From Flavobacterium lipolyticum (GTDB taxonomy: Bacteria; Bacteroidota; Bacteroidia; Flavobacteriales; Flavobacteriaceae): a DNA stretch of 64,000 nucleotides. The DNA is taken from the NCBI RefSeq assembly GCF_020905335.1, contig NZ_JAJJMN010000001.1, forward strand, positions 2,294,001 through 2,358,000. Reading direction: 5' to 3'. Within the stretch, counting starts at the first letter, position 1; every line of letters begins with the position of its first letter. The position numbers and the translations under genes were made by a program. The notes beneath the pieces are model-generated. The model had not been told where the DNA came from. It ran no database searches and saw only the letters and a program-made list of their open reading frames with translations. Below, one piece after another: positions 45,775 through 54,391 of this stretch.

Positions 45775-46221
45775 ATGAACCGAAAACTACTTATTTTATT
45801 ACTTTTTTTAGGTTCGTTTGGCCTGCATTCGCAAAATTTGATTTGGAAGACAGATATGAATGATGCTATAATGGCGAGTGATTCACAAAAACGGCCCTTA
45901 TTAATTTTTTTCACTGCTGCCGGAGTTTCGCAGAGATTCCAGAGTGAAATTTTTGTTACACCTGATTTTGCAGTATGGTCACGTGATAATGTCATTTTGG
46001 TAAAACTGGATATGTCAGATACAGAAGCATCTGACATGGTAAAAGAGCAAAATGTCAAGTTAAAAAACGCTTTAGGTATTCAGGAACTTCCGCAAGTATG
46101 TCTTTTAATGGCTTCTGTTCGAAAAGGCAAAACTACTTTTAATAACTTAGGATTGGTTCCGTACAAACAAGGCGGGGCGAAAGCCTGGATTGCAGATGCA
46201 AATTTAATTTTGAATCCGTAA
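45775..46221 (+). CDS. thioredoxin-fold paralog lacking CxxC (copy 3)
   Basis: Exported protein of 148 residues (signal peptide region ending LHSQ), closer to copy 2 than to the first gene: FFTAAGVSQRFQSEIF, TPDFAVWSRDNVILVKLDMSD and LGIQELPQVCLL. Again CxxC is gone. Upstream sequence (GTTAATTTAGTC before a CCAATTTA leader) parallels that of copy 2, so the promoter was duplicated with the gene. Its terminator appears to lie inside the convergent comEC gene. Confidence 0.85.
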   Translation: MNRKLLILLLFLGSFGLHSQNLIWKTDMNDAIMASDSQKRPLLIFFTAAGVSQRFQSEIFVTPDFAVWSRDNVILVKLDMSDTEASDMVKEQNVKLKNALGIQELPQVCLLMASVRKGKTTFNNLGLVPYKQGGAKAWIADANLILNP

Positions 46222-46269
46222 GTCTTGTAGAACAGGACGAACTATTCTGTCTTTTCGGACTAAGTTTGA

Positions 46270-48306
46270 TTAGTTTAAAGAATAAAATCCCTTTTCGGCT
46301 GTGGCATGAAAAGGGATGTTTTTTTTACGGCAACTGCTTTTCCAGATTTTTTGAATAGAGTAGGAATTCGATGCATCTGCAATTATAATTTTAGGATGCA
46401 GCTCTTGTAGAACACGGTCTAAATTGATTTTCGGGGATTGAATTAACAATAATAGGTCAGGTTGAGAGCTGATTTTATAAACTCCGGAACTGTCAATTAC
46501 TAAGATCTTTTTTCCATTAAAATAGAGCAGGTTTTTGATGCTGACAGTAGCGCTTAATTGACTAAAATCACTCGACAAATAAGAATTTAGAAGAGTTGCT
46601 TTTGAGGATTGAAGTAAAAGAGTATCATTTGAAAACACTTTGATACAACCTCCATTTTTCTGAGAAATTATAGAGTTGTTTTTAGTATGATAAACGATCA
46701 TTTCACGTTGGGTTCCGGTTTCTCTCTTGGTGTAAATCATAGAAAGCTGAAACGCTATAATTGAAATCAATACAGCGAACGTTGTAGGGTAATTTTTTTT
46801 CTTGCCCCAGATTATGGCGGAAATAATTAGAAAGTAAGAGGAGGTAAGAAGACAGAAGTTAAAGCTAATGTTTTGAATAACAAACCACTTGAGCGATGCA
46901 ATGTAATGGATGGTATAATTTAAAAGGAAAATACTTTTTTCAAATAGCTCAGTGAGGACCATTGGAGGAGGACAAAAAACAGCAATAAGCAGTACTATGA
47001 TTCCGGCAATCATGATGAAAGATAATATAGGGATCATAACAATATTGGTAACGAAAAATAATCCCGGAAACTGATGAAAATAATACAAGCATAAAGGGAA
47101 TGTGCCTATTTGGGCAGCAAAAGAAACAGTTAGTGCGTTCCAAAGGAATTTTGAGATTTTAAGCTTTGGAGACCAGATACTGTTTAAGAGAGGTTGTAGC
47201 CAAAGAATGAAAAACAAAGCAAGATAACTTAACTGAAAACCAACGTCAAACAAAAAGTAAGGTTCGAAGAGCAGAATTAAAAACAAAGAGACAAGTAAAG
47301 TATGATACGTACTTCCTGTTCTTCTCAGATGGCTGCCAACAGCAAGAAACGAAAACATGACAACAGAACGCAGTACTGACGGAGATAATCCTGAGATTAC
47401 GGCAAAAAGTGCAAGAGACAGCAGTATTGAAATCAATTTTAATAAAGAGCCCTTTCGCGTATTGGGAACAGGTTTTAAAATAAAACTAATGAATAGCATA
47501 ATAAAACCAACATGAAGACCGGAAACTGACAGAATATGCGTAGCACCTGAGAACTGATAATCCTGAATCAAATCATCTGAAATTTCTTGTCGCTGTCCCA
47601 ATATAAGAGCAAGTGCAACGTTCATTTCCGCTTGACGAAAACCTGTTTTTTTTAGATTGTTATAAATTCTGGAGTGTAAACGTCCGCAGTAATACCAGAT
47701 GTCTTTTTGAAGTTTTTTATTAACTGCAATTTCTTTTTTATTGAGATACAACTGACCATAAATCTGTTTATCTGAAAGGTATTTTTGGTAGTCAAACTGA
47801 TTTGGGTTTTTATTCGGACTAGTACGTTGTAAAATGGTTTTGACTTTTATTATGTTTCCAATAATAATTGGATTTTCAGCACTGTCCTTTTCTATATTTA
47901 CAAGAATTTTTCCGGAGTAATTCCTATTGTTGATTTTCTTTACCTGCACATAGTAGCGGTCGCTGTATGCGTTGCTTTTTAGTTTTTCGCGTACCACAAA
48001 AGTTATCGTTTGCGGAGAGCTAAAGACTTCTTTGCAATGGCTGTAGTTGGATTCTTGCAGCGATTCTGTATGAAGTAAAAGCGTTGCAATGCCAATAAGG
48101 AAAGAAATGAAAGAGATGCTTATTCCAAAATAGATACTTCGCTTATTGTTTTTTTGAAGAGAAGAGTAAACAAGTAAAAAAGTAAGAAAACCAAGAACAA
48201 AAACAGAAGTTGTTACCGTGAATTTTGATGGGTAATAATAAGCAGCCAAAATGCCACAGCTAAACCAAATGGTAATTTTAGTTAAAGGAAAATCTAATAC
48301 TTTCAT
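46270..48306 (-). CDS. comEC: ComEC/Rec2-family DNA uptake channel protein
   Basis: Polytopic protein of 678 residues. An N-terminal domain (DUF4131-like, about 30-200; FVVREKLKSNAYSDRYYVQVKKI) precedes the competence domain with ALILGQRQEISDDLIQDYQFSGATHILSVSGLHVGF, the hallmark sequence of the family, and about eight more helices. The C-terminal 150 residues correspond to the metallo-beta-lactamase-like domain but show no HxHxDH metal motif. The protein would carry single-stranded DNA across the inner membrane during transformation. It is the last gene of a minus-strand run from surE. Confidence 0.92.
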   Translation of the reverse strand: MKVLDFPLTKITIWFSCGILAAYYYPSKFTVTTSVFVLGFLTFLLVYSSLQKNNKRSIYFGISISFISFLIGIATLLLHTESLQESNYSHCKEVFSSPQTITFVVREKLKSNAYSDRYYVQVKKINNRNYSGKILVNIEKDSAENPIIIGNIIKVKTILQRTSPNKNPNQFDYQKYLSDKQIYGQLYLNKKEIAVNKKLQKDIWYYCGRLHSRIYNNLKKTGFRQAEMNVALALILGQRQEISDDLIQDYQFSGATHILSVSGLHVGFIMLFISFILKPVPNTRKGSLLKLISILLSLALFAVISGLSPSVLRSVVMFSFLAVGSHLRRTGSTYHTLLVSLFLILLFEPYFLFDVGFQLSYLALFFILWLQPLLNSIWSPKLKISKFLWNALTVSFAAQIGTFPLCLYYFHQFPGLFFVTNIVMIPILSFIMIAGIIVLLIAVFCPPPMVLTELFEKSIFLLNYTIHYIASLKWFVIQNISFNFCLLTSSYFLIISAIIWGKKKNYPTTFAVLISIIAFQLSMIYTKRETGTQREMIVYHTKNNSIISQKNGGCIKVFSNDTLLLQSSKATLLNSYLSSDFSQLSATVSIKNLLYFNGKKILVIDSSGVYKISSQPDLLLLIQSPKINLDRVLQELHPKIIIADASNSYSIQKIWKSSCRKKNIPFHATAEKGFYSLN
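46287..46326 (+). terminator. plus-strand terminator-like hairpin inside the comEC 3' end
   Basis: A 9-bp stem ATCCCTTTT / AAAAGGGAT (46287-46295 with 46309-46317) is followed by a G and then eight T on the plus strand. It lies 65 bp after the convergent thioredoxin-fold gene but is inside comEC coding sequence. Confidence 0.6.
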
Positions 48307-48355
48307 AAGTCAAAAGTATTAAATTTGTAAGAAAAAGAACACGAGTGTTGTTTAA

Positions 48356-48841
48356 TTATTCTACTACCCTGTTGATTTGAGCAAATGAATTTTGATAATA
48401 GGGTTCTTTAGTGGATGAAATAATAACTCCTTTTGAGGTAGAAGAATGGACAAATTTGATCTCATCTGATTTTACTTCTACAATCAGTCCAACATGATTA
48501 ATCTGTTTGCTCCTGTTTGTTCTGAAGAAAATTAGATCTCCTTTTTGGGCGTCATTAAATTTAATAATTCTGCCCACCTTAGCCTGCTCAAAAGAGTTTC
48601 GGGGTAGTTTTATATTTTCCGACTCAAAAGTGGTAAACACTAATCCGGAGCAGTCATAGCCACTTTTTGTGGTGCCTCCGGCTTTGTATCGCACCCCAAT
48701 ATTGTCTGTAGCGTGTTCGATTAAATGTGTAACCGTATAGCTGTTTTCCCGCTTTGATTCTTTGTTGCCCACCGCAGTTGAAGCCGATTTACAGGAAGCA
48801 AAAAGTACAGTGATGAGTATTAAATATGATATTCTTTTCAA
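48356..48841 (-). CDS. NlpC/P60 (C40) family peptidoglycan endopeptidase lipoprotein
   Basis: Lipoprotein of 161 residues (lipobox LFASCKS). The NlpC/P60 fold shows the catalytic Cys in GTTKSGYDCSGLVFTTF, His in INHVGLIVEV and a third polar residue in KFVHSSTSKGV. It would cut the peptide stems of peptidoglycan, most likely D-Glu-meso-DAP bonds. It lies between lpxB and comEC, 12 bp after lpxB. Confidence 0.93.
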   Translation of the reverse strand: MKRISYLILITVLFASCKSASTAVGNKESKRENSYTVTHLIEHATDNIGVRYKAGGTTKSGYDCSGLVFTTFESENIKLPRNSFEQAKVGRIIKFNDAQKGDLIFFRTNRSKQINHVGLIVEVKSDEIKFVHSSTSKGVIISSTKEPYYQNSFAQINRVVE

Positions 48842-48853
48842 AGCAAGAAAGTT

Positions 48854-49972
48854 TTAAACGTGTTTTAAATCAGCTACAATAAGCTTTGCTGTTTTTTTAC
48901 TGGCTCCGACACCTCCCAGTTTTTGCTCTAAGATGTCATAATTCTTTAACAATTTTTCGCGATAGTCAGAAGTCAGTAATTTTTGCAATTCTTCTTTAAT
49001 TCGTTTCGTGTTGCATTCGCTCTGAATTAATTCTGTAACCACTTCTTCATCCATGATTAAATTGACAAGTGAAATATATTTTAGCGTGATAATGCGCTTG
49101 GCAATTTGATAGGAAATGGCACTTCCTTTGTAGCAGACTACTTCAGGGATTTTAAAAAGAGCCGTTTCCAATGTCGCAGTTCCGGATGTTACCAAAGCAG
49201 CGGTTGAAGAGCGTAACAAATCATACGTTTTGTTCGATACAAATTTGATGTTTTTATTGCTGATGAATTGCTGATAAAACTCAAAATCCTGACTTGGAGC
49301 ACCGGCAATTACAAATTCATAATCCTGAAAATCATCCACAACGCTTAGCATCACACTCAGCATTTTTGTGATTTCCTGTTGACGACTCCCGGGTAGCACC
49401 GCAATAATAGGTTTCTCTCCCAGTTGGTTTTCTTTTCTGAAGGTTGTTTCGTCAAAAGAAGGCTGATTCTGAATAGCATCAATCAGAGGATGCCCAACAA
49501 AATCTACAGGAAAATGATGTTTGTCCTCGTAAAAGCTTTTTTCGAAAGGTAAAATCACAAACATCTTGTCAATATCATTTTTGATTGCCTTGATGCGATT
49601 CTCTTTCCAGGCCCAGATTTGTGGCGAAATATAATAGTGCGTTTTGTAATGTAACGCTTTGGCCCATTTTGCAATACGCATATTAAAACCGGGATAATCT
49701 ATAAAAATCAAAACATCAGGTTGAAATGCTGTGATATCTTTTTTGCAAATTTTAATATTGTTTAATATGGTTTTTAAATTGAAAAGAACTTCAACAAACC
49801 CCATGAAAGCCAGTTCGCGGTAATGTTTTACCAGAGTTCCGCCGGCTTTTTGCATTAAATCACCGCCCCAAAATCTAACTTCAGCCTGAGGATCTTCTTC
49901 ATATAATGCTTTCATTAAATTAGAACCATGTAAATCTCCTGACGCTTCACCAGCTATTATGTAATACTTCAT
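48854..49972 (-). CDS. lpxB: lipid-A-disaccharide synthase
   Basis: Glycosyltransferase (GT19) of 372 residues that joins UDP-2,3-diacylglucosamine and lipid X in lipid A synthesis. Signatures are AGEASGDLHGSNLMKAL at the N-terminus, FMGFVEVL, IDYPGFNMRIAKWAK, YYISPQIWAWKENRIKAIK and LPGSRQQEI, plus SGTATLETAL near residue 265. Full length for the family. It is 68 bp after the small membrane protein gene, in line with a surE-membrane protein-lpxB operon. Confidence 0.96.
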   Translation of the reverse strand: MKYYIIAGEASGDLHGSNLMKALYEEDPQAEVRFWGGDLMQKAGGTLVKHYRELAFMGFVEVLFNLKTILNNIKICKKDITAFQPDVLIFIDYPGFNMRIAKWAKALHYKTHYYISPQIWAWKENRIKAIKNDIDKMFVILPFEKSFYEDKHHFPVDFVGHPLIDAIQNQPSFDETTFRKENQLGEKPIIAVLPGSRQQEITKMLSVMLSVVDDFQDYEFVIAGAPSQDFEFYQQFISNKNIKFVSNKTYDLLRSSTAALVTSGTATLETALFKIPEVVCYKGSAISYQIAKRIITLKYISLVNLIMDEEVVTELIQSECNTKRIKEELQKLLTSDYREKLLKNYDILEQKLGGVGASKKTAKLIVADLKHV

Positions 49973-50040
49973 ATTGATTTTTTTGAAAGTGTGTTTCCAA
50001 CTTTAAACGCAAAATAATTTTTGCGGTACAAAGATAAGAT

Positions 50041-50313
50041 TTAAATAAACAAAGTTGAAATCGCAAGAACAATGACTGCTAAAACAACGCCTCTGGCCAT
50101 CAATTCCTGGTTCGTTTTTAGAAGAATACCAAAAACGGCCAAATCTAAAACGGTACCGATTGTGATTACTTTTCCGAGATATCCTTGTTGTTTGATGGTT
50201 TGAATTCCCGTAAAGAAATCAAATTTGGTAAAAAACGAAACAAACACAAAACTTCCAAGCAAAGCCGTGAAAATTCCAATAACAAAGCCTATAATAATGT
50301 CTTTTTTAGTCAT
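50041..50313 (-). CDS. small conserved-looking membrane protein
   Basis: A 90-residue protein with probably three hydrophobic helices (about 7-27, 48-65 and 70-90). Its start overlaps the surE stop by 8 bases, so it is translationally coupled. I recall this position between surE and lpxB in other flavobacteria but know no function. The lack of a soluble domain leaves nothing more to say. Confidence 0.8.
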   Translation of the reverse strand: MTKKDIIIGFVIGIFTALLGSFVFVSFFTKFDFFTGIQTIKQQGYLGKVITIGTVLDLAVFGILLKTNQELMARGVVLAVIVLAISTLFI

Positions 50314-51085
50314 TTAATTTCCAGGTATTCAGCTGCTGCATGGTATGATGAGCGGTCAGATCAAACTGTACCGGAACAATTGAAATGTATCCGTTTTCTA
50401 AAGCCCATTCATCGGTATCCTCGCCCTGATCTTCGTTTGTGAATTTTCCGGTAAGCCAGTAATAATCTTTCCCGAATGGAGTTTGTCTTTTGTCAAACTT
50501 CTGTGCATAGTAGGCTTTTGCCTGACGACAAATTTTTATTCCTTTAATTTCTTCTTCTTTTAATTTCGGAAAATTTACATTTAAAACTACACCAGGCGGC
50601 AACTTGTTTTCCAAAGTTTCTAAGGTAATTTTTTTAACGTACGACTTGATTTGCTCAAAATCGGCATTCCAGTCAAAATCCAGTAAAGAAAATCCAATTG
50701 CCTGAATCCCTTCTATACCGGCCTCTACGGCAGCACTCATCGTACCGGAATAAATCACATTTATAGAAGAATTTGACCCGTGATTAATCCCAGAAACGCA
50801 CAAGTCTGGTTTTCTTTTTAAAATTTCATTAACGGCCAGTTTAACACAATCTACAGGAGTTCCTGAGCAGCTATATTCCGTTACCACATCTTCTTCTTTA
50901 GAAATTTTGTCAAGAAACAAAGTATTATTTATGGTAATGGCATGACCCATGGCACTCTGAGGTTTATCCGGTGCTACTACTACGACTTCACCAATAGTTT
51001 CCATCACACTGATTAAAGCTCTGATTCCGGGAGCTAAAATGCCATCATCGTTGGTAACTAATATTAGGGGTTTCTCATTTTTCAT
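50306..51085 (-). CDS. surE: 5'/3'-nucleotidase SurE
   Basis: Metal-dependent nucleoside-monophosphate phosphatase of 259 residues. The motif LVTNDDGILAPGIRAL holds the metal-binding Asp pair, PDKPQSAMGHAITI and SCSGTPVDCVKLAV are the next family motifs, and SGINHGSNSSINVIYSGTMSAAVE contains the conserved Asn and Ser residues. It acts in the cytoplasm in nucleotide turnover and stress survival. First gene of a minus-strand run toward lpxB and comEC. Confidence 0.95.
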   Translation of the reverse strand: MKNEKPLILVTNDDGILAPGIRALISVMETIGEVVVVAPDKPQSAMGHAITINNTLFLDKISKEEDVVTEYSCSGTPVDCVKLAVNEILKRKPDLCVSGINHGSNSSINVIYSGTMSAAVEAGIEGIQAIGFSLLDFDWNADFEQIKSYVKKITLETLENKLPPGVVLNVNFPKLKEEEIKGIKICRQAKAYYAQKFDKRQTPFGKDYYWLTGKFTNEDQGEDTDEWALENGYISIVPVQFDLTAHHTMQQLNTWKLND

Positions 51086-51247
51086 GCTAAAATCGTAAGG
51101 TTATATATGGGAATTAAGCAAATGTAGTGACAGATTTCGGTAGAATACGAACAAAAAGAACAAAATTTGTCAACTAATTTCAAGAAGATTTTTGCGCGTC
51201 AAACATTTTTATACCTTTAACAAAAAATTATAGCGGGCTTGGCTTTG

Positions 51248-51263
51248 TTGGCACAGTTTTTAC
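51248..51263 (+). promoter_or_regulatory. possible sigma-54-type promoter upstream of the Prc-like protease
   Basis: TTGGCAC at 51248-51254 followed by AGTTT and TTAC at 51260-51263 matches the sigma-54 consensus TTGGCAC-N5-TTGC, with A in place of the G at the -12 element. The -24 and -12 spacing is right. Transcription would begin about 12 bases before the first ATG. Confidence 0.35.
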
Positions 51264-51286
51264 CGTAACTTAGATTAAAAAATTTG

Positions 51287-53470
51287 ATGAATGCTATTAT
51301 TAAGTTTATGAAAAGAAATTATAAAATACTTATAGCCGTATTATGCTTGTCATTGACGTTGTTTGCTTTTAAGATAAATGCAGACAAATCAGTAGATCCG
51401 GATCCGAATAGAGATAAAACACTTTTAGAATTATTAGCATTTGTTATTGAAAAAGGACACTACAGCCCGGCAGAAATAAATGATGAATTCTCTAAAGGAA
51501 TTTTTAAAGATTATATCGAAGCATTAGATCCTTCGAAGAGATTCTTCCTGCAATCGGATATTGACGAATTCAAACAATATGAATTGCAATTGGACGATCA
51601 GTTTTTGAATAAAGACTTAACGTTCTTCAATCTTACCTATACAAGATTGATGAAACGAATGGAAGAAAGCAAAAAACGTTATAAGACCATTTTAGCACAG
51701 CCTTTCAACTACGATATTGATGAGACTTTTAATGCGGATTATGACAAATTGCCGTATGCTAAAAATACAGCAGAGATTAACGAAAGATGGAGAAAACAGA
51801 TCAAGTTATCGACACTTTCTTCACTTGTTACCAAACAAAAAATAGAAGAGGATAAAAAGAAAACAGACCCTAATTATAAGGAGAAAACTTTTGAAACTTT
51901 GGAAAAAGAAACGCGTGAAAGCTCATTGAAATCTTTAGATGACAATTTTAGTCTGATTAAAGATTTGAATAAAGAAGATTGGTTCTCCGTATATGTAAAT
52001 TCAATCATGACTCGTTTTGATCCCCATACCAGCTATTTTGCACCTGAAGATAAAGATCGTTTCGATGTTAATATCAGTGGAAAACTGGAAGGTATTGGTG
52101 CAAGACTGACTAAGAAAAATGATTTTACTCAAATTGATGAGTTAATTTCAGGAGGTCCGGCATGGAAAGGAAAACAACTTGAAGCAGGAGATTTAATTCT
52201 AAAAGTTGCCCAAGGAAACGAAGAGCCTGTAGATGTTGTGGGAATGCGTTTGGACGATGTTGTGAAAAAAATCAAAGGGCACAAAGGAACAGAAGTTAAA
52301 CTTACCGTTAAAAAAGTAGACGGTACAATTAAAATCATTTCAATCATCAGAGATGTAGTTGAAATCGAAGAAACATACGCAAAATCTAGTATTGTAGAAA
52401 GAAACGGATTGAAATACGGAGTAATTTACCTGCCTAAATTCTATATCGATTTTGAGAATAAAGACGGTCGTGATGCCGGAAAAGATATTGCTCTTGAAGT
52501 AGAAAGACTTAAAAAAGAAGATATAAACGGTATCGTACTTGATGTGCGTGACGATGGAGGAGGATCTTTGTCGACTGTTGTTGATATTGCCGGTTTATTT
52601 ATCGAAGAAGGACCAATTGTTCAGGTGAAATCTGCAGGAAAAAAGAAAGAAGTACTGTACGATAAAGATAAAAAAGTGGAGTGGGACGGACCATTAGTAA
52701 TTATGGTAAACAGTTTCTCTGCTTCGGCTTCAGAGATTTTGGCAGCAGCAATTCAGGATTACAAACGAGGGGTTATCATTGGTAGTAAACAAACCTACGG
52801 AAAAGGAACAGTTCAGAATGTTCTGGATTTGAATCAATTTGTTCGTAATGCAAATTATGGAGATTTAGGTGCTTTGAAGATTACAGGACAAAAGTTCTAT
52901 AGAATTAACGGAGGTTCTACTCAGTTAGAAGGAGTTCATAGTGATGTGGTAATGCCGGATCGTTATGCCTACTTAAAAATGGGAGAACGCGATATCGACA
53001 ATGCTATGCCTTGGGACAAAATTGATCCGGCTGATTATAGCACATGGCATTCGAATACAAATTTTACTAAAGCAATTGAAAGCAGTAAAAACAGAATTGC
53101 TCAAAATGCACAGTTTAAATTGATCGAAGACAATGCGAAATGGATTGATGTTAAGAATAAGGAGAATACTTATAGTTTAAATATCAAAAGCTTTAAAGCT
53201 ACTCAGGAACAGGTAGAAACTGAAGGTAAAAAATACAAACCAATTTCAGATTACAAAAACAATTTGGTTTTTAAATCATTGCCTTACGAAGAGCTTGAAA
53301 TGAAAAGTGATGCTACGTTAAAAGAAAAAAGAGAGGCTTGGCATCAGGCATTGTCTAAAGATGTTTATGTAGAAGAAGCATTGAATGTTTTAGATGATTT
53401 GCAAGTAAAAGGTGTGGTAAGAAACAGCGCCACAACTAAGATCAAAAGAGATAAATTAGTAAAGTCTTAA
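51287..53470 (+). CDS. carboxy-terminal processing protease (Prc/Tsp-like, S41)
   Basis: Periplasmic serine protease of 727 residues with an N-terminal hydrophobic segment (LIAVLCLSLTLFAF). A later ATG at 51308 is also possible. Domain order: N-terminal helical domain with DALDPSKRFFLQSDIDEF-like sequence typical of Prc, PDZ domain (about 245-330: GIGARLTKKNDFTQIDELISGGPAWKGKQLEAGDLI), S41 core with VNSFSASASEILAAAIQDYKRG (catalytic Ser) and KQTYGKGTVQ (catalytic Lys), and a C-terminal helical domain. It degrades or trims periplasmic proteins at their C-termini. A strong terminator follows. Confidence 0.94.
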   Translation: MNAIIKFMKRNYKILIAVLCLSLTLFAFKINADKSVDPDPNRDKTLLELLAFVIEKGHYSPAEINDEFSKGIFKDYIEALDPSKRFFLQSDIDEFKQYELQLDDQFLNKDLTFFNLTYTRLMKRMEESKKRYKTILAQPFNYDIDETFNADYDKLPYAKNTAEINERWRKQIKLSTLSSLVTKQKIEEDKKKTDPNYKEKTFETLEKETRESSLKSLDDNFSLIKDLNKEDWFSVYVNSIMTRFDPHTSYFAPEDKDRFDVNISGKLEGIGARLTKKNDFTQIDELISGGPAWKGKQLEAGDLILKVAQGNEEPVDVVGMRLDDVVKKIKGHKGTEVKLTVKKVDGTIKIISIIRDVVEIEETYAKSSIVERNGLKYGVIYLPKFYIDFENKDGRDAGKDIALEVERLKKEDINGIVLDVRDDGGGSLSTVVDIAGLFIEEGPIVQVKSAGKKKEVLYDKDKKVEWDGPLVIMVNSFSASASEILAAAIQDYKRGVIIGSKQTYGKGTVQNVLDLNQFVRNANYGDLGALKITGQKFYRINGGSTQLEGVHSDVVMPDRYAYLKMGERDIDNAMPWDKIDPADYSTWHSNTNFTKAIESSKNRIAQNAQFKLIEDNAKWIDVKNKENTYSLNIKSFKATQEQVETEGKKYKPISDYKNNLVFKSLPYEELEMKSDATLKEKREAWHQALSKDVYVEEALNVLDDLQVKGVVRNSATTKIKRDKLVKS

Positions 53471-53496
53471 TACTGTAAAAGGATTAATTTGTTAGG

Positions 53497-53533
53497 AAAA
53501 CGCTCCAAAATGTATTTTTTGGAGCGTTTTTTT
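53497..53533 (+). terminator. intrinsic terminator after the Prc-like gene
   Basis: A long stem AAAACGCTCCAAAA (53497-53510) pairs with TTTTGGAGCGTTTT (53517-53530) and is followed by more T. Confidence 0.9.
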
Positions 53534-53594
53534 GTAGATTTAACGGTACTCTACAGATGTTGGAAACCAGATAAAAATATATTTGACTGAAAAA

Positions 53595-54380
53595 ATGAAA
53601 AATTATATCCTTTTGAGTTTATTGGGATTTGCGCTGTTATCCTGTAAAAAAGAAATTAATGAAAGCGTAAAACAGTCCGAACAGGAGAAGCAGACTCCAT
53701 TTGTTTCGAATCAAAGCAGTTCCGATTCCATATTTACAGTGGCATATTTGCCGACTTCTACGACCCGACAAATTGTAAAACATAACTATTACACATTGTC
53801 CTACAATGAAAAATTTGAACAGGCAGAATGGGTTGCTTATGAATTAAAGAAAGAATATCTTAAAAATGCCGATTATAAGCGCCCTTATTTTATTGAAGAT
53901 CCAAAAGTAACGACCGGTTCGGCAGATTGGAGGAATTATAAAAAGTCGGGTTATGATAAGGGGCATCTTTGTCCTGCGGGAGATATGGAGTTTAATGAGA
54001 GTGCTTATAACGATACTTTTTACACTTCAAATATTTCACCACAAGATCACGATTTCAACAGCGGAATTTGGAACAGACTGGAGCAGAAAACACGTTATTG
54101 GGCTGAAAAGTATCATGACATTTATGTAGTGACAGGAGGAATTCTGAAAGATTCGGATAAAAAAATAGGAACAGAAAAAGTATCTGTTCCTAGGTATTTT
54201 TATAAAATTATCCTGGTCAAAATCGGAAAGGAACATAAGGCTATTGCTTTTTTAGTTCCGAACAAGGATAGTGATAAGTCGCTTTATGATTTTGTGGTTC
54301 CAATTGAGACTCTTGAGAAAATGACCGGAATTGATTTCTTTCCCAATTTAAAGAATCTAAAAAGTAGTAAAGATTTCTAG
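53595..54380 (+). CDS. DNA/RNA non-specific endonuclease, lipoprotein
   Basis: Secreted or surface nuclease of 261 residues from the chosen ATG, with lipobox ALLSC. The beta-beta-alpha-Me active site appears as KKSGYDKGHLCPAGDM (catalytic His after Asp-Lys-Gly, usually DRGH) and the metal-binding Asn in YTSNISPQDHDFNSGIWNRLEQKTR. It may degrade extracellular DNA for nutrition. An upstream TTG at 53583 is less likely. It lies after a terminator and so is its own unit. Confidence 0.93.
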   Translation: MKNYILLSLLGFALLSCKKEINESVKQSEQEKQTPFVSNQSSSDSIFTVAYLPTSTTRQIVKHNYYTLSYNEKFEQAEWVAYELKKEYLKNADYKRPYFIEDPKVTTGSADWRNYKKSGYDKGHLCPAGDMEFNESAYNDTFYTSNISPQDHDFNSGIWNRLEQKTRYWAEKYHDIYVVTGGILKDSDKKIGTEKVSVPRYFYKIILVKIGKEHKAIAFLVPNKDSDKSLYDFVVPIETLEKMTGIDFFPNLKNLKSSKDF

Positions 54381-54391
54381 AATGACAAACA

